Positions 1 to 5,042 are shown, counted from the stretch's first letter. The stretch is DNA of 5,042 nt from Pseudomonadota bacterium (GCA_023424475.1 JAFADX010000194.1:1-5042), one strand, 5' to 3'. Made by a program: numbers and translations. The notes: generated by a model from the sequence alone, not told the origin.

Positions 1-1536
1 GCAGAGGCCTACGGTGCGCGCGGCGACGGCCGGGCCGACGATGCACCGGCCATCCAGGCGGCGATCAATGCCCTCGGCGCGCAAGGCGGGGTGCTGCTGC
101 TGGGCGCGCGGACCTACCGGCTCGGGCGCGGTCTGGTGATGGACCCGACGCGCGTCTCGATCAGCGGCGTCCATTCGGTGCTGGACGGGCGCGGACTGCC
201 GGACGGCACCGCCTTGCTGACGATCGCGGCGCAGCAGGGCGCGCCGCAATACGGGCACGCGACCCAGGTCGTGGAAGGCCTGATCCTGCGCGGCCGCGGC
301 TCGCACAGCGCGGCGAAGGGCATCTCGCTCGCCACCGCGACGCCGGCGCTCTCGAGCCGCATCACGCTGCGCAACTGCGTCGTCTCCGACTTCGGCACCG
401 GGCTCGACTTCGGGCAGCGGGCCTATCTCTGCCAGAGCTACAGCCTGCAGGTCTTCAACTGCGGCACGGCGCTCGCGTTCTCGAGCCGCGACGATGCCGG
501 GGAGTGCATCTCCTTCCAAGGATGCAGCATCTTCAATTCGGGTCTCGCCATCGCGAACCGGGAGGCCGCGATCCTCTCCTTCAACGGTTGCGCCTTCAGC
601 TATTGCCGCAGGTGGTTCTCCGGCAACGGCCTGAACCAGTTCTTCGGCTCGTGGTTCGAGAAGCAGCGCCCGGAAAGCGAGGACGACATCCCCTTCGACC
701 TCGGCACCGGCGACCTCATCTTCCACGGCGGCGGCATCCAGATCTCGGGCGTGGGCTTCGCCGAGGGCAACCGCAACCGCCACATGTTCATGGTGCGCGA
801 CCGCCAGTCCCGCATCGTGCTGCGGGACTGCTTCGCCTGGAACTGGCGCAGCGCGACCGGCGTGCTCGCGGGCGGGGAGGGGAGCGTCGTCATCGACGGG
901 GTGGCGGGCCAGGGCAACCGCTACATTCCCACCATCATCAAGGACGACCGCCGCCACAACGTGTTCGGCGATTCCGGCCGCTTCGCCGGCGAGACCCTGG
1001 CACTGCCCTGCTGGGTGGGCGGCGCCGGCGCGACGCGGGAGAGCGCCCGGCTGGTCCGCTGGGGCAGCGCGCGCGGGGAGGCGGCGCTTTCGACCGTGCG
1101 GCCGCGCAGCGGGGCGCGCTGCCTGCGCGTCTTCAAGGGCATCGGCCCGGGCACGGATTTCACCTTCAACCTGGCGGCGCCGATCGCGCCCGGGCAGGGC
1201 TTCGGTGCCGCGCTCTGGTACCGGGTGGCCGGGCCGGGCCCGGTCGGTCCGCTCTGGTTCCAGGTCTTCTGGGCGCGGCACCTCGCCACCGACGCCCACG
1301 GCGCGATGCAGTTCGGCGAGACGCAGTTCTGGAGCGAGGCGCAGACCTCCGCCGTTCCCGCGGAGGTCGCGGAGTGGCGGCAGGTCCAGTTCAACAGCCG
1401 CTCGCTCGACCATACCGCGACGGCCCCGCAGGAGGCGCCGGCCTGGGCGAGCCATGTCCTGATCACCGCCTCGATGGTCGCGGCGGGGGAGGGGACGGAA
1501 CTCTTCCTCGCCGATATCGGCGGATGGCTGATGTAG
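1..1536 (+). CDS. Pectate-lyase-superfamily beta-helix protein, 5' end outside window
   Basis: The reading frame is open from the first base, so the true start lies upstream; 511 residues are visible. Residues 4-41 carry the signature that opens many Pectate_lyase_3/GH28-like right-handed beta-helix proteins: YGARGDG, then DD (13-14), an Ile-Gln helix segment (18-19), GG (29-30) and TYRL (38-41). A GTG at base 91 falls inside this motif and is therefore not the start. Residues about 50-310 look like successive beta-helix coils, with short hydrophobic strands, Asn/Gly turns and several Cys. From about residue 330 the character changes to a probable beta-sandwich, carbohydrate-binding-like module (RSGARCLRVFKG at 369-380; FLADIGGWLM at the end). 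Such proteins usually bind or cleave acidic polysaccharides, often outside the cytoplasm. The substrate, catalytic residues and any signal peptide cannot be judged here. Lyase, polygalacturonase-like or purely structural roles all remain possible. Confidence 0.8.
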   Translation, partial: AEAYGARGDGRADDAPAIQAAINALGAQGGVLLLGARTYRLGRGLVMDPTRVSISGVHSVLDGRGLPDGTALLTIAAQQGAPQYGHATQVVEGLILRGRGSHSAAKGISLATATPALSSRITLRNCVVSDFGTGLDFGQRAYLCQSYSLQVFNCGTALAFSSRDDAGECISFQGCSIFNSGLAIANREAAILSFNGCAFSYCRRWFSGNGLNQFFGSWFEKQRPESEDDIPFDLGTGDLIFHGGGIQISGVGFAEGNRNRHMFMVRDRQSRIVLRDCFAWNWRSATGVLAGGEGSVVIDGVAGQGNRYIPTIIKDDRRHNVFGDSGRFAGETLALPCWVGGAGATRESARLVRWGSARGEAALSTVRPRSGARCLRVFKGIGPGTDFTFNLAAPIAPGQGFGAALWYRVAGPGPVGPLWFQVFWARHLATDAHGAMQFGETQFWSEAQTSAVPAEVAEWRQVQFNSRSLDHTATAPQEAPAWASHVLITASMVAAGEGTELFLADIGGWLM

Positions 1537-1542
1537 GACGGG

Positions 1543-1950
1543 TCAGCCGACCTGCCGCTCGGAGAAGCGCACCAGGTAGCCGTCCGGATCCTGGACGATG
1601 AACTGGCGGACGCGCACCGCGCCGTCGCCGACGCGGTAGGTCTTCTCCTCCAGCGGCAGGAAGAACGGCCAGCCCGCCCCTTCCAACGCGTGCAGCAGCG
1701 GTGCGAGCGAGGCCACGGCGATCTCGAGGTTCATGCCGCGGCCGAAGGGGCGTTCGGCCGGCGCGGCGAGCCAACTCCGCGTGCCGGCCAGCCGGTCGAG
1801 CATCAGCCGCGCCCCGTCCCTCTCGATGCAGGCGAAGCCTTCCTCCGGCCGTTCCCACAGCACGGCGAAGCCGCACAGGCCGCACCAGAAACGCAGGCTC
1901 GCGTCGATATCCGTGATGCCCAGTTCCGGCACCAGGGCGGGATGCCTCAT
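1543..1950 (-). CDS. VOC-fold protein, bleomycin-resistance/glyoxalase-like (135 aa)
   Basis: This is a single-chain VOC protein of 135 residues, normal for the family. Two beta-alpha-beta-beta-beta halves are visible. The first starts at VPELGITDIDASLRFW (7-22) with GF at 27-28. The second starts near MNLEIAV (73-79) and ends in QDPDGYLVRF (120-129), a typical closing motif. The LPLEEKTYRVGDG segment (98-110) resembles bleomycin-resistance-protein-like members. I see no clear set of conserved His/Glu metal ligands, so a binding (sequestration) protein is as likely as an enzyme; the ligand is unknown. The start is the ATG at 1950-1948, whose ATGA overlaps the TGA stop of thiE. No Shine-Dalgarno sequence precedes it (the upstream bases are mainly GCGGCGGC), so translation probably depends on ribosomes finishing thiE. 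A longer frame running to 2127 would overlap thiE by about 180 bases and is rejected. Confidence 0.85.
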   Translation of the reverse strand: MRHPALVPELGITDIDASLRFWCGLCGFAVLWERPEEGFACIERDGARLMLDRLAGTRSWLAAPAERPFGRGMNLEIAVASLAPLLHALEGAGWPFFLPLEEKTYRVGDGAVRVRQFIVQDPDGYLVRFSERQVG

Positions 1951-2597
1951 GCCGCCGCGATCGCCGCGTTCATCGCCCGCACCCCCGCCGCCGGCCCGTC
2001 CGGGTGGTTCCACACCGCGCCGACCACGGCGAGGAAATCCGCCCCGGCGCGCACCAGCGGGGCGCAGTTCTCGGCGGTGATGCCGCCGATGGCGACGCAG
2101 GGGACCTCCATCATCTCCGACCACCATTCCAGCAGGTCGGTGCCGGCTGTGTGGACCGTCTCCTTCGTTCCGGTCGGGAAGAAGGCGCCGAAGGCGACGT
2201 AGTCGGCGCCGATCTCGCCCGCCTCCATCGCGAGGTGCCGCGAGGCATGGCAGGTGATGCCGAGGATCTTCCCCGCCAGCAGCTTCCGCGCCCCGGCATG
2301 GTCGCCGTCGGCCTGGCCGAGATGCGCGCCGTCGCAGCCCAGCGCGTGGGCGAGCCTCGCGTCGTCGTTGAGGATGAAGGCGACGTCGCGCGCCTGGGCG
2401 ACGGGCATCAGCGCCTCGACGGCCCGCTTGACGTCGTCGCCCGTCGCATCCTTCAGCCGCAGTTGCAGGCAGGCCACGTCGCCGGCGTCGAGGGCGGCGG
2501 CCAGCGCATCACGAAAGCCGGCGGGATCGAGCCGCGGCGGCGTGATCAGGTAGAGTCGGCAGCCTGCCGAGGAGCCGCCCTGAGATGCCGCATTCAT
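1947..2597 (-). CDS. thiE: Thiamine phosphate synthase ThiE
   Basis: ThiE joins hydroxymethylpyrimidine diphosphate with hydroxyethylthiazole phosphate to give thiamine phosphate and pyrophosphate, in the cytosol. The 216 residues match the usual length of this TIM-barrel enzyme. Visible landmarks: RLYLITPP (14-21) opens strand 1; QLRLKD (45-50) is the conserved QxRxK diphosphate-binding motif; ND (77-78) and the HLGQAD loop (92-97) match the metal/diphosphate sites; ITCHAS (114-119) stands where many homologues have GxSxH; GADYVAFGAFFPTGTK (130-145) holds the conserved Lys145; AIGGIT (169-174) is the phosphate loop. The ATG at 2597-2595 is the only standard start before the conserved domain (no ATG, GTG or TTG follows until then), and an AGGGA ribosome-binding site lies at 2612-2608. 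This start makes the gene overlap the divergent VOC gene by 13 bases. The 3' end overlaps the downstream VOC start by 4 bases. No TPP riboswitch is seen on this strand. Confidence 0.93.
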   Translation of the reverse strand: MNAASQGGSSAGCRLYLITPPRLDPAGFRDALAAALDAGDVACLQLRLKDATGDDVKRAVEALMPVAQARDVAFILNDDARLAHALGCDGAHLGQADGDHAGARKLLAGKILGITCHASRHLAMEAGEIGADYVAFGAFFPTGTKETVHTAGTDLLEWWSEMMEVPCVAIGGITAENCAPLVRAGADFLAVVGAVWNHPDGPAAGVRAMNAAIAAA

Positions 2598-3001
2598 CCG
2601 CCGTGATTCCCTGCCTGCGCTATGCCGACCCCAAGGCCGCGATCCGCTTTCTGACCGAGGCCTTCGGCTTCGTCGAGAAGCTGGTGGTCCCCGGCCCGGA
2701 TGGCGGGGTGGTCCATGCCGAGCTGGTCTACGGGGAGGGCGAGCGCCAGGGCATGGTGATGCTCGGCGGGGCCGAGCGCGCCTTCTTCGACATGCGCCTG
2801 CCGGTCCAGCTGCACGGCGTCACGGACTGCATCTACGTCGTGGTGAAGGATGCCGATGCGCATTGCGAGAAGGCCCGGGCGGCGGGAATGGAGATCCTGG
2901 AAGGGCCGCTCGACCGCGACTACGGGGCCCGCGAATACGTCGCCCGGGATCCTGGCGGCTACCTGTGGGATTTCGGGACCTACGATCCCTGGAAGGCCTG
3001 A
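2585..3001 (+). CDS. VOC family protein, glyoxalase/PhnB-like (138 aa)
   Basis: This single VOC-fold protein has 138 residues. It opens with MPHSSAVIPCLRYADPKAAI, a common start in this subfamily, followed by FL-x3-FGF (22-29). VVHAEL (42-47) lies on an early strand; His44 and Glu46 are possible ligand or metal contacts. The second half begins near GVTDCIYVVVKDADAH (78-93) and ends with the family hallmark YVARDPGGYLWDFGTYDPW (118-136). Members are usually annotated glyoxalase/bleomycin-resistance/dioxygenase-like without a known substrate, and that holds here. It is clearly a different subfamily from the VOC protein at 1543-1950. The ATG at 2585 is supported by GAGGAG at 2569-2574, inside the thiE coding region. 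Its promoter must therefore also lie within thiE; TAGAGT at 2551-2556 is a weak -10 candidate with no good -35. Transcription continues toward catB, with a 191-base gap. Confidence 0.87.
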   Translation: MPHSSAVIPCLRYADPKAAIRFLTEAFGFVEKLVVPGPDGGVVHAELVYGEGERQGMVMLGGAERAFFDMRLPVQLHGVTDCIYVVVKDADAHCEKARAAGMEILEGPLDRDYGAREYVARDPGGYLWDFGTYDPWKA

Positions 3002-3013
3002 CCGGGTGGCGGG

Positions 3014-3042
3014 TTGAGCCCAGGCGCCTCGGACAGCATAGT
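3014..3042 (+). promoter_or_regulatory. Possible sigma70-like promoter upstream of catB
   Basis: TTGAGC (3014-3019) and CATAGT (3037-3042) are separated by 17 bases, the optimal spacing. Each box matches 4 of 6 consensus positions. It starts just after the stop of the VOC gene, where a separate catB promoter would be expected. The predicted start point is near 3049, giving a leader of roughly 140 bases. Matches of this quality occur by chance, so this is only a candidate. Confidence 0.3.
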
Positions 3043-3051
3043 CCGGGCCGC

Positions 3052-3078
3052 ATGAAGTCCACTCCAAGTACCCCCTGA
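3052..3078 (+). other. Possible leader mini-ORF upstream of catB (8 codons)
   Basis: ATG at 3052 opens an 8-residue reading frame, MKSTPSTP, ending in TGA at 3076-3078. It starts about 3 bases after the predicted transcription start and lacks a Shine-Dalgarno sequence, so it would be nearly leaderless. Inducible chloramphenicol-resistance genes (cat-86, cmlA) are known to use short leader peptides for ribosome-stalling control. The Ser/Thr-rich content here is loosely reminiscent of these. Against it, a mini-ORF this short is easily found by chance, and no stalling motif can be proven from sequence. Confidence 0.2.
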
Positions 3079-3081
3079 ACC

Positions 3082-3119
3082 GGTCCCGCCGCGGTGCGAG
3101 GACCCTGAGACCCGGCGGG
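3082..3119 (+). other. Overlapping inverted repeats in the catB leader
   Basis: CCCGCCG at 3085-3091 can pair with CGGCGGG at 3113-3119 across a 21-base loop. Alternatively GGTCC at 3082-3086 can pair with GGACC at 3100-3104. The two share bases 3085-3086 and cannot form together, so they could be alternative RNA folds, or simply a product of GC-rich sequence. No U-run follows, so this is not a standard intrinsic terminator. Confidence 0.25.
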
Positions 3120-3152
3120 CGCGCATGCCCCGCAGGCCGCGATGCTTCATGA

Positions 3153-3179
3153 CCCGACGCCGGCAGCGCGGCAGTCGGG
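3153..3179 (+). promoter_or_regulatory. Stable hairpin abutting the catB ribosome-binding site
   Basis: Bases 3153-3162 (CCCGACGCCG) pair with 3169-3179 (CGGCAGTCGGG) with one bulged A at 3173. This gives ten pairs, nine of them G-C, around a six-base loop. The 3' arm takes in the first three G of GGGAAGG (3177-3183), the ribosome-binding site of catB, leaving AAGG at its edge. Such a stem could limit initiation at the ATG at 3193. The pairing is seen directly; a regulatory role is inference. Confidence 0.35.
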
Positions 3180-3192
3180 AAGGCGGATACCC

Positions 3193-3825
3193 ATGCACAA
3201 CGCATTCGAAAGCCCCTTCAAGGGCATTCCCCTCGCGCGTCAGGTGACGCACCCCAACATCCTGGTCGGGCGGCACAGCTATTACTCCGGCTACTATCAC
3301 GGCCATGGCTTCGGCGATTGCGCGCGCTACCTGCTGCCGCATCCGGACGCGGACCGTCTGATCATCGGCAGCTTCTGTTCGATCGGCACCGGGGCGTGCT
3401 TCGTCATGGCGGGCAACCAGGGCCATCGCGCCGACTGGATCAGTACCTTCCCCTTCCATTTCGTGCCGGACGAGCCGGCCTTCGCCGATGCGGCGAACGG
3501 CTATCGCCCGGCGGGCGACACGGTCATCGGCCACGATGTCTGGATCGGGGGGGAGGCGATGGTCATGCCCGGCATCTCGGTGGGCGATGGCGCCGTGATC
3601 GGGGCGCGCGCCGTCGTGACGCGCGATGTCGAGCCCTATGCCATCGTCGCGGGCAACCCGGCGAGGACGATCCGGCACCGCTTTCCCGAGGCGGAGCGCG
3701 CCATGCTGCTGGAGCTGCGCTGGTGGGAGTGGAGCGACGCACAACTGCGCGAAGCCATGCCCTTGCTGACCAGCGGCAATGTCGCCGGGCTGCACCGCCA
3801 CTGGCAGGAGCATATCGCCCCCTGA
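3193..3825 (+). CDS. catB: Type B chloramphenicol/xenobiotic acetyltransferase (CatB family)
   Basis: This cytosolic enzyme family transfers acetyl from acetyl-CoA to a hydroxyl of chloramphenicol or a related compound, acting as a homotrimer of left-handed beta-helices built from hexapeptide repeats. The sequence follows the CatB/XAT pattern throughout: ESPFKG (6-11), GRHSYYSGYYHGH (26-38), IIGSFCSIGTGA (57-68), MAGNQGHR (72-79) with His78 in the place of the catalytic His, VIGHDVWIGGEAMVMPG (111-127), VIGARAVVTRDVEPYAIVAGNPA (hexapeptide coils, from 135) and RWWEWS (176-181). The ATG at 3193 gives 210 residues, the usual CatB length, with GGGAAGG at 3177-3183, nine bases upstream. An in-frame ATG at 3142 would add 17 residues with no family resemblance and is less likely. 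Base composition matches the neighbours, so recent transfer is not indicated. Actual resistance is not proven; other acetyl acceptors are possible. Confidence 0.92.
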   Translation: MHNAFESPFKGIPLARQVTHPNILVGRHSYYSGYYHGHGFGDCARYLLPHPDADRLIIGSFCSIGTGACFVMAGNQGHRADWISTFPFHFVPDEPAFADAANGYRPAGDTVIGHDVWIGGEAMVMPGISVGDGAVIGARAVVTRDVEPYAIVAGNPARTIRHRFPEAERAMLLELRWWEWSDAQLREAMPLLTSGNVAGLHRHWQEHIAP

Positions 3826-3826
3826 A

Positions 3827-3872
3827 ACGACGAACGCCGCCGCGCGGCATCCCCGGCGGCGGCGCCTGTCGT
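3827..3872. terminator. Large GC-rich hairpin between convergent catB and aldolase genes
   Basis: CGCCGCCGC (3835-3843) pairs with GCGGCGGCG (3856-3864), nine G-C pairs around a 12-base loop. After a three-base internal loop on each side, ACGAC (3827-3831) pairs with GTCGT (3868-3872). It sits directly after the catB stop codon and downstream of the aldolase, as a shared bidirectional terminator would. Neither side carries a strong U-run (the minus strand ends in GTCGTTTC), so termination strength is uncertain. Confidence 0.5.
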
Positions 3873-3893
3873 GATCCCGGGCGAGGGGGATCA
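3872..3893 (-). terminator. Second hairpin at the aldolase stop codon
   Basis: TGATCCC (3872-3878) and GGGATCA (3887-3893) form a perfect 7-base inverted repeat with an 8-base loop. The right arm includes the aldolase stop codon (3893-3891). It touches the larger hairpin at base 3872, so the aldolase transcript would end in two stems in tandem. This may act in termination or protect the 3' end from exonucleases. Confidence 0.35.
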
Positions 3894-4811
3894 GGCCTTG
3901 GTCTTGTAGACCTCGATCATCGAGGCGAGCAGCTTCAGCGCCTCGTCCTTCGGGCGCTGGAAGGCGTTGCGGCCGACGATCGAGCCGTTGCCGCCGCCGG
4001 CATGGATCGCCTTGACTTCGGCGAGCAGCGCGTCCGTGCCCTTCGCCTCGCCGCCCGAGAAGACCACCAGGCGGCGGCCATTGAAGCAGGACTGCACGAT
4101 GTGTTTGATCCGCGTCGCGAGGTCCGAGCCGTCGATCTTGCGCTCGATGTAGACCTTCTTTGCCGCATCCAGCGACAGAGCGTCGGTCGGCGGCTTCACC
4201 TTGATGATGTGGGCGCCGAGCAGCGCGGCCATGTGCGCGGCATAGGCGCAGATGTCGAAGGCGGTCTCGCCCGCCTTGTCGAGCATCGGGCCGCGCGGAT
4301 AGGACCACACGACGACCGCCAGACCCGCCGACTTCGCTTCCTCGGCGAGCTCGCGCAGCTCCTCCATCATCTCGAACTGGTATTCCGAGGACGGGTAGAT
4401 CGTGAAGCCGATCGCCGAGCAGCCGAGGCGCAGCGCGTCGGAGACCGAGCCCGTCACCGCCTGGTCCTTCGTGGTGGACAGGCTGTTGGAGGAATTCACC
4501 TTCAGGATGGTCGGGATGGAGCCGGCGAAGGTCGCCGCCCCGGCCTCGATCATGCCGAGCGGCGCGGCATAGGCGTTCAGTCCCGCCTCGATCGCCAGCT
4601 CGAAATGGTAGTGCGGGTCATAGGCCGCCGGGTTCGGGGCGAAGGAGCGGGCCGGGCCGTGCTCGAAGCCCTGGTCCACCGGCAGGATGACCATACGGCC
4701 GGTGCCGCCGAGCTTCCCTTCCATCAGGATGCGGGCGAGGTTGGCCTTGGTCCCGGGGTTGTCGCTCTCATACCAGGAGAGGATTTCCTTCACGCGGCGG
4801 GTCAGCTTCAT
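3891..4811 (-). CDS. fbaB: Fructose-bisphosphate aldolase class I, DhnA/FbaB type
   Basis: The enzyme reversibly cleaves fructose 1,6-bisphosphate to dihydroxyacetone phosphate and glyceraldehyde 3-phosphate by a Schiff-base mechanism, in cytosolic glycolysis and gluconeogenesis. The 306-residue TIM barrel shows the archaeal-type class I pattern: ILPVDQGFEHGP (42-53, with the conserved Asp46), NSSNSL (106-111), FTIYPSS (136-142), WSYPRG (169-174, likely the catalytic Tyr171), HIIKVKPP (201-208, with Lys204 the presumed Schiff-base lysine), FSGG (251-254) and GGNGSIVGRNAFQRP (273-287), the phosphate-binding end of the barrel. The ATG at 4811-4809 is preceded by GGAAGGA about seven bases upstream. 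The gene converges with catB, from which it is separated by hairpins. A probable gene end lies 66 bases upstream on the same strand, so cotranscription is possible. Family assignment is secure; fbaB is the usual symbol, though fda or fba are also used. Confidence 0.95.
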   Translation of the reverse strand: MKLTRRVKEILSWYESDNPGTKANLARILMEGKLGGTGRMVILPVDQGFEHGPARSFAPNPAAYDPHYHFELAIEAGLNAYAAPLGMIEAGAATFAGSIPTILKVNSSNSLSTTKDQAVTGSVSDALRLGCSAIGFTIYPSSEYQFEMMEELRELAEEAKSAGLAVVVWSYPRGPMLDKAGETAFDICAYAAHMAALLGAHIIKVKPPTDALSLDAAKKVYIERKIDGSDLATRIKHIVQSCFNGRRLVVFSGGEAKGTDALLAEVKAIHAGGGNGSIVGRNAFQRPKDEALKLLASMIEVYKTKA

Positions 4812-4837
4812 CGTGGCGTCCTTCCTTCGGGGCCTTA

Positions 4838-4843
4838 AGTCTA
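4838..4843 (-). promoter_or_regulatory. Weak -10-like element upstream of the aldolase
   Basis: On the minus strand TAGACT (4843-4838) matches the -10 consensus at 4 of 6 positions and lies about 26 bases before the aldolase start codon, leaving a short leader with the ribosome-binding site. No recognisable -35 box is found at the proper distance, so the gene may instead be read from the upstream gene. Confidence 0.2.
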
Positions 4844-4877
4844 GCGCAGGGCGCGATACCGCAGGTGCCGCTGCCTG

Positions 4878-5042
4878 TCACGGGGCCGGGGATGTCGGCG
4901 ATTCCTGTGGCGCTTCCATGGCGAGCCAGGCGGCAAGCCGGGCCCGGTCTGCCCGCCGCCGCAGGTCGAGCCGCCCGAGGTCGAGCGATGGCGGCCGTTC
5001 CCGCAGCAGGCAGGCGCCGGCTTCCGCCGCCGCGGCCGCCAC
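4878..5042 (-). CDS. C-terminal fragment of an unrecognised protein
   Basis: The minus-strand frame is open from the window edge to TGA at 4880-4878, giving 54 residues with strong G/C preference at third codon positions, as in real genes here. The peptide is Ala/Leu/Arg-rich: it contains AAAAEAGACLL, then LDLGRLDLRRRADRARLAAWLA, probably helical, and a loose tail, MEAPQESPTSPAP. I do not recognise the family. It ends 66 bases before the aldolase start on the same strand and may share its transcript. Plus-strand frames are also partly open here, as expected at this GC content, so the call is tentative. Confidence 0.5.
   Translation of the reverse strand: MAAAAAEAGACLLRERPPSLDLGRLDLRRRADRARLAAWLAMEAPQESPTSPAP

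Noticed and set aside
504..1601. Plus-strand open frame of 365 codons inside the beta-helix gene
   Set aside because: It is an out-of-frame shadow, dominated by Arg, Pro and Gly. The frame from base 1 carries the recognisable family motif and continuous structure.
1463..1885. Minus-strand open frame of 140 codons overlapping the first VOC gene
   Set aside because: It is a shadow in another frame; the VOC frame at 1543-1950 holds the domain motifs and the coupled start.
1951..2127. N-terminal extension of the minus-strand VOC protein to a start at 2127
   Set aside because: The extra 59 residues lie entirely inside thiE in another frame and look like a low-complexity shadow. The ATG at 1950 begins exactly at the family's domain.
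3105..3110. CTGAGA motif suggesting a TPP (thiamine) riboswitch near thiE
   Set aside because: It lies on the plus strand, pointing at catB and away from thiE. The other conserved TPP-riboswitch segment (the CCTGATC/GGATAATGCC-like region) is not found after it.
2980..4308. Minus-strand open frame of 442 codons
   Set aside because: It is antisense to catB and overlaps the aldolase out of frame. The product is Arg/Gly/Ala/His-rich without a recognisable domain, as expected from stop-poor GC-rich DNA.
3318..4838. Plus-strand open frame of 506 codons
   Set aside because: It runs out of frame through catB and then antisense through the whole aldolase. Both of those have clear family motifs, and this product has none.

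Overview
The window reads as an ordinary, gene-dense chromosomal segment of a very GC-rich alphaproteobacterium. Coding regions almost always carry G or C at the third codon position. The ThiE variant and the archaeal-type class I aldolase fit Rhodospirillales/Acetobacteraceae (a Roseomonas-like organism). That placement is inferred from composition and remembered family resemblance, not from any search. I see no insertion sequences, CRISPR arrays, tRNA or rRNA genes, phage genes or long repeats.

Layout: (1) 1-1536, plus strand: the 3' part of a pectate-lyase-superfamily beta-helix protein whose N-terminus lies before the window. (2) 1543-1950 and 1947-2597, minus strand: a two-gene unit, thiE followed by a small VOC-fold protein, joined by an ATGA stop/start overlap. 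The first gene and this unit converge with only 6 bases between stop codons. (3) 2585-3001, plus strand: a second, different VOC protein, head-to-head with thiE and overlapping it by 13 bases. (4) 3002-3192: the longest non-coding stretch (191 bases), with a possible promoter, an 8-codon mini-ORF and hairpins, leading to (5) 3193-3825, plus strand: a complete 210-residue type B chloramphenicol/xenobiotic acetyltransferase (catB family). (6) 3826-3893: hairpins between convergent genes. (7) 3891-4811, minus strand: a complete class I (DhnA/FbaB-type) fructose-bisphosphate aldolase. (8) 4878-5042, minus strand: probable C-terminus of an unrecognised gene upstream of the aldolase.

The genes do not form one obvious pathway. 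ThiE makes thiamine phosphate and the aldolase serves glycolysis/gluconeogenesis; both are housekeeping. The plus-strand VOC and catB genes look like a small accessory pair set between them. I did not find a convincing new multi-gene system. The items most worth a second look are the catB leader, the head-to-head overlap of thiE with the VOC gene, and the coupled thiE-VOC pair.
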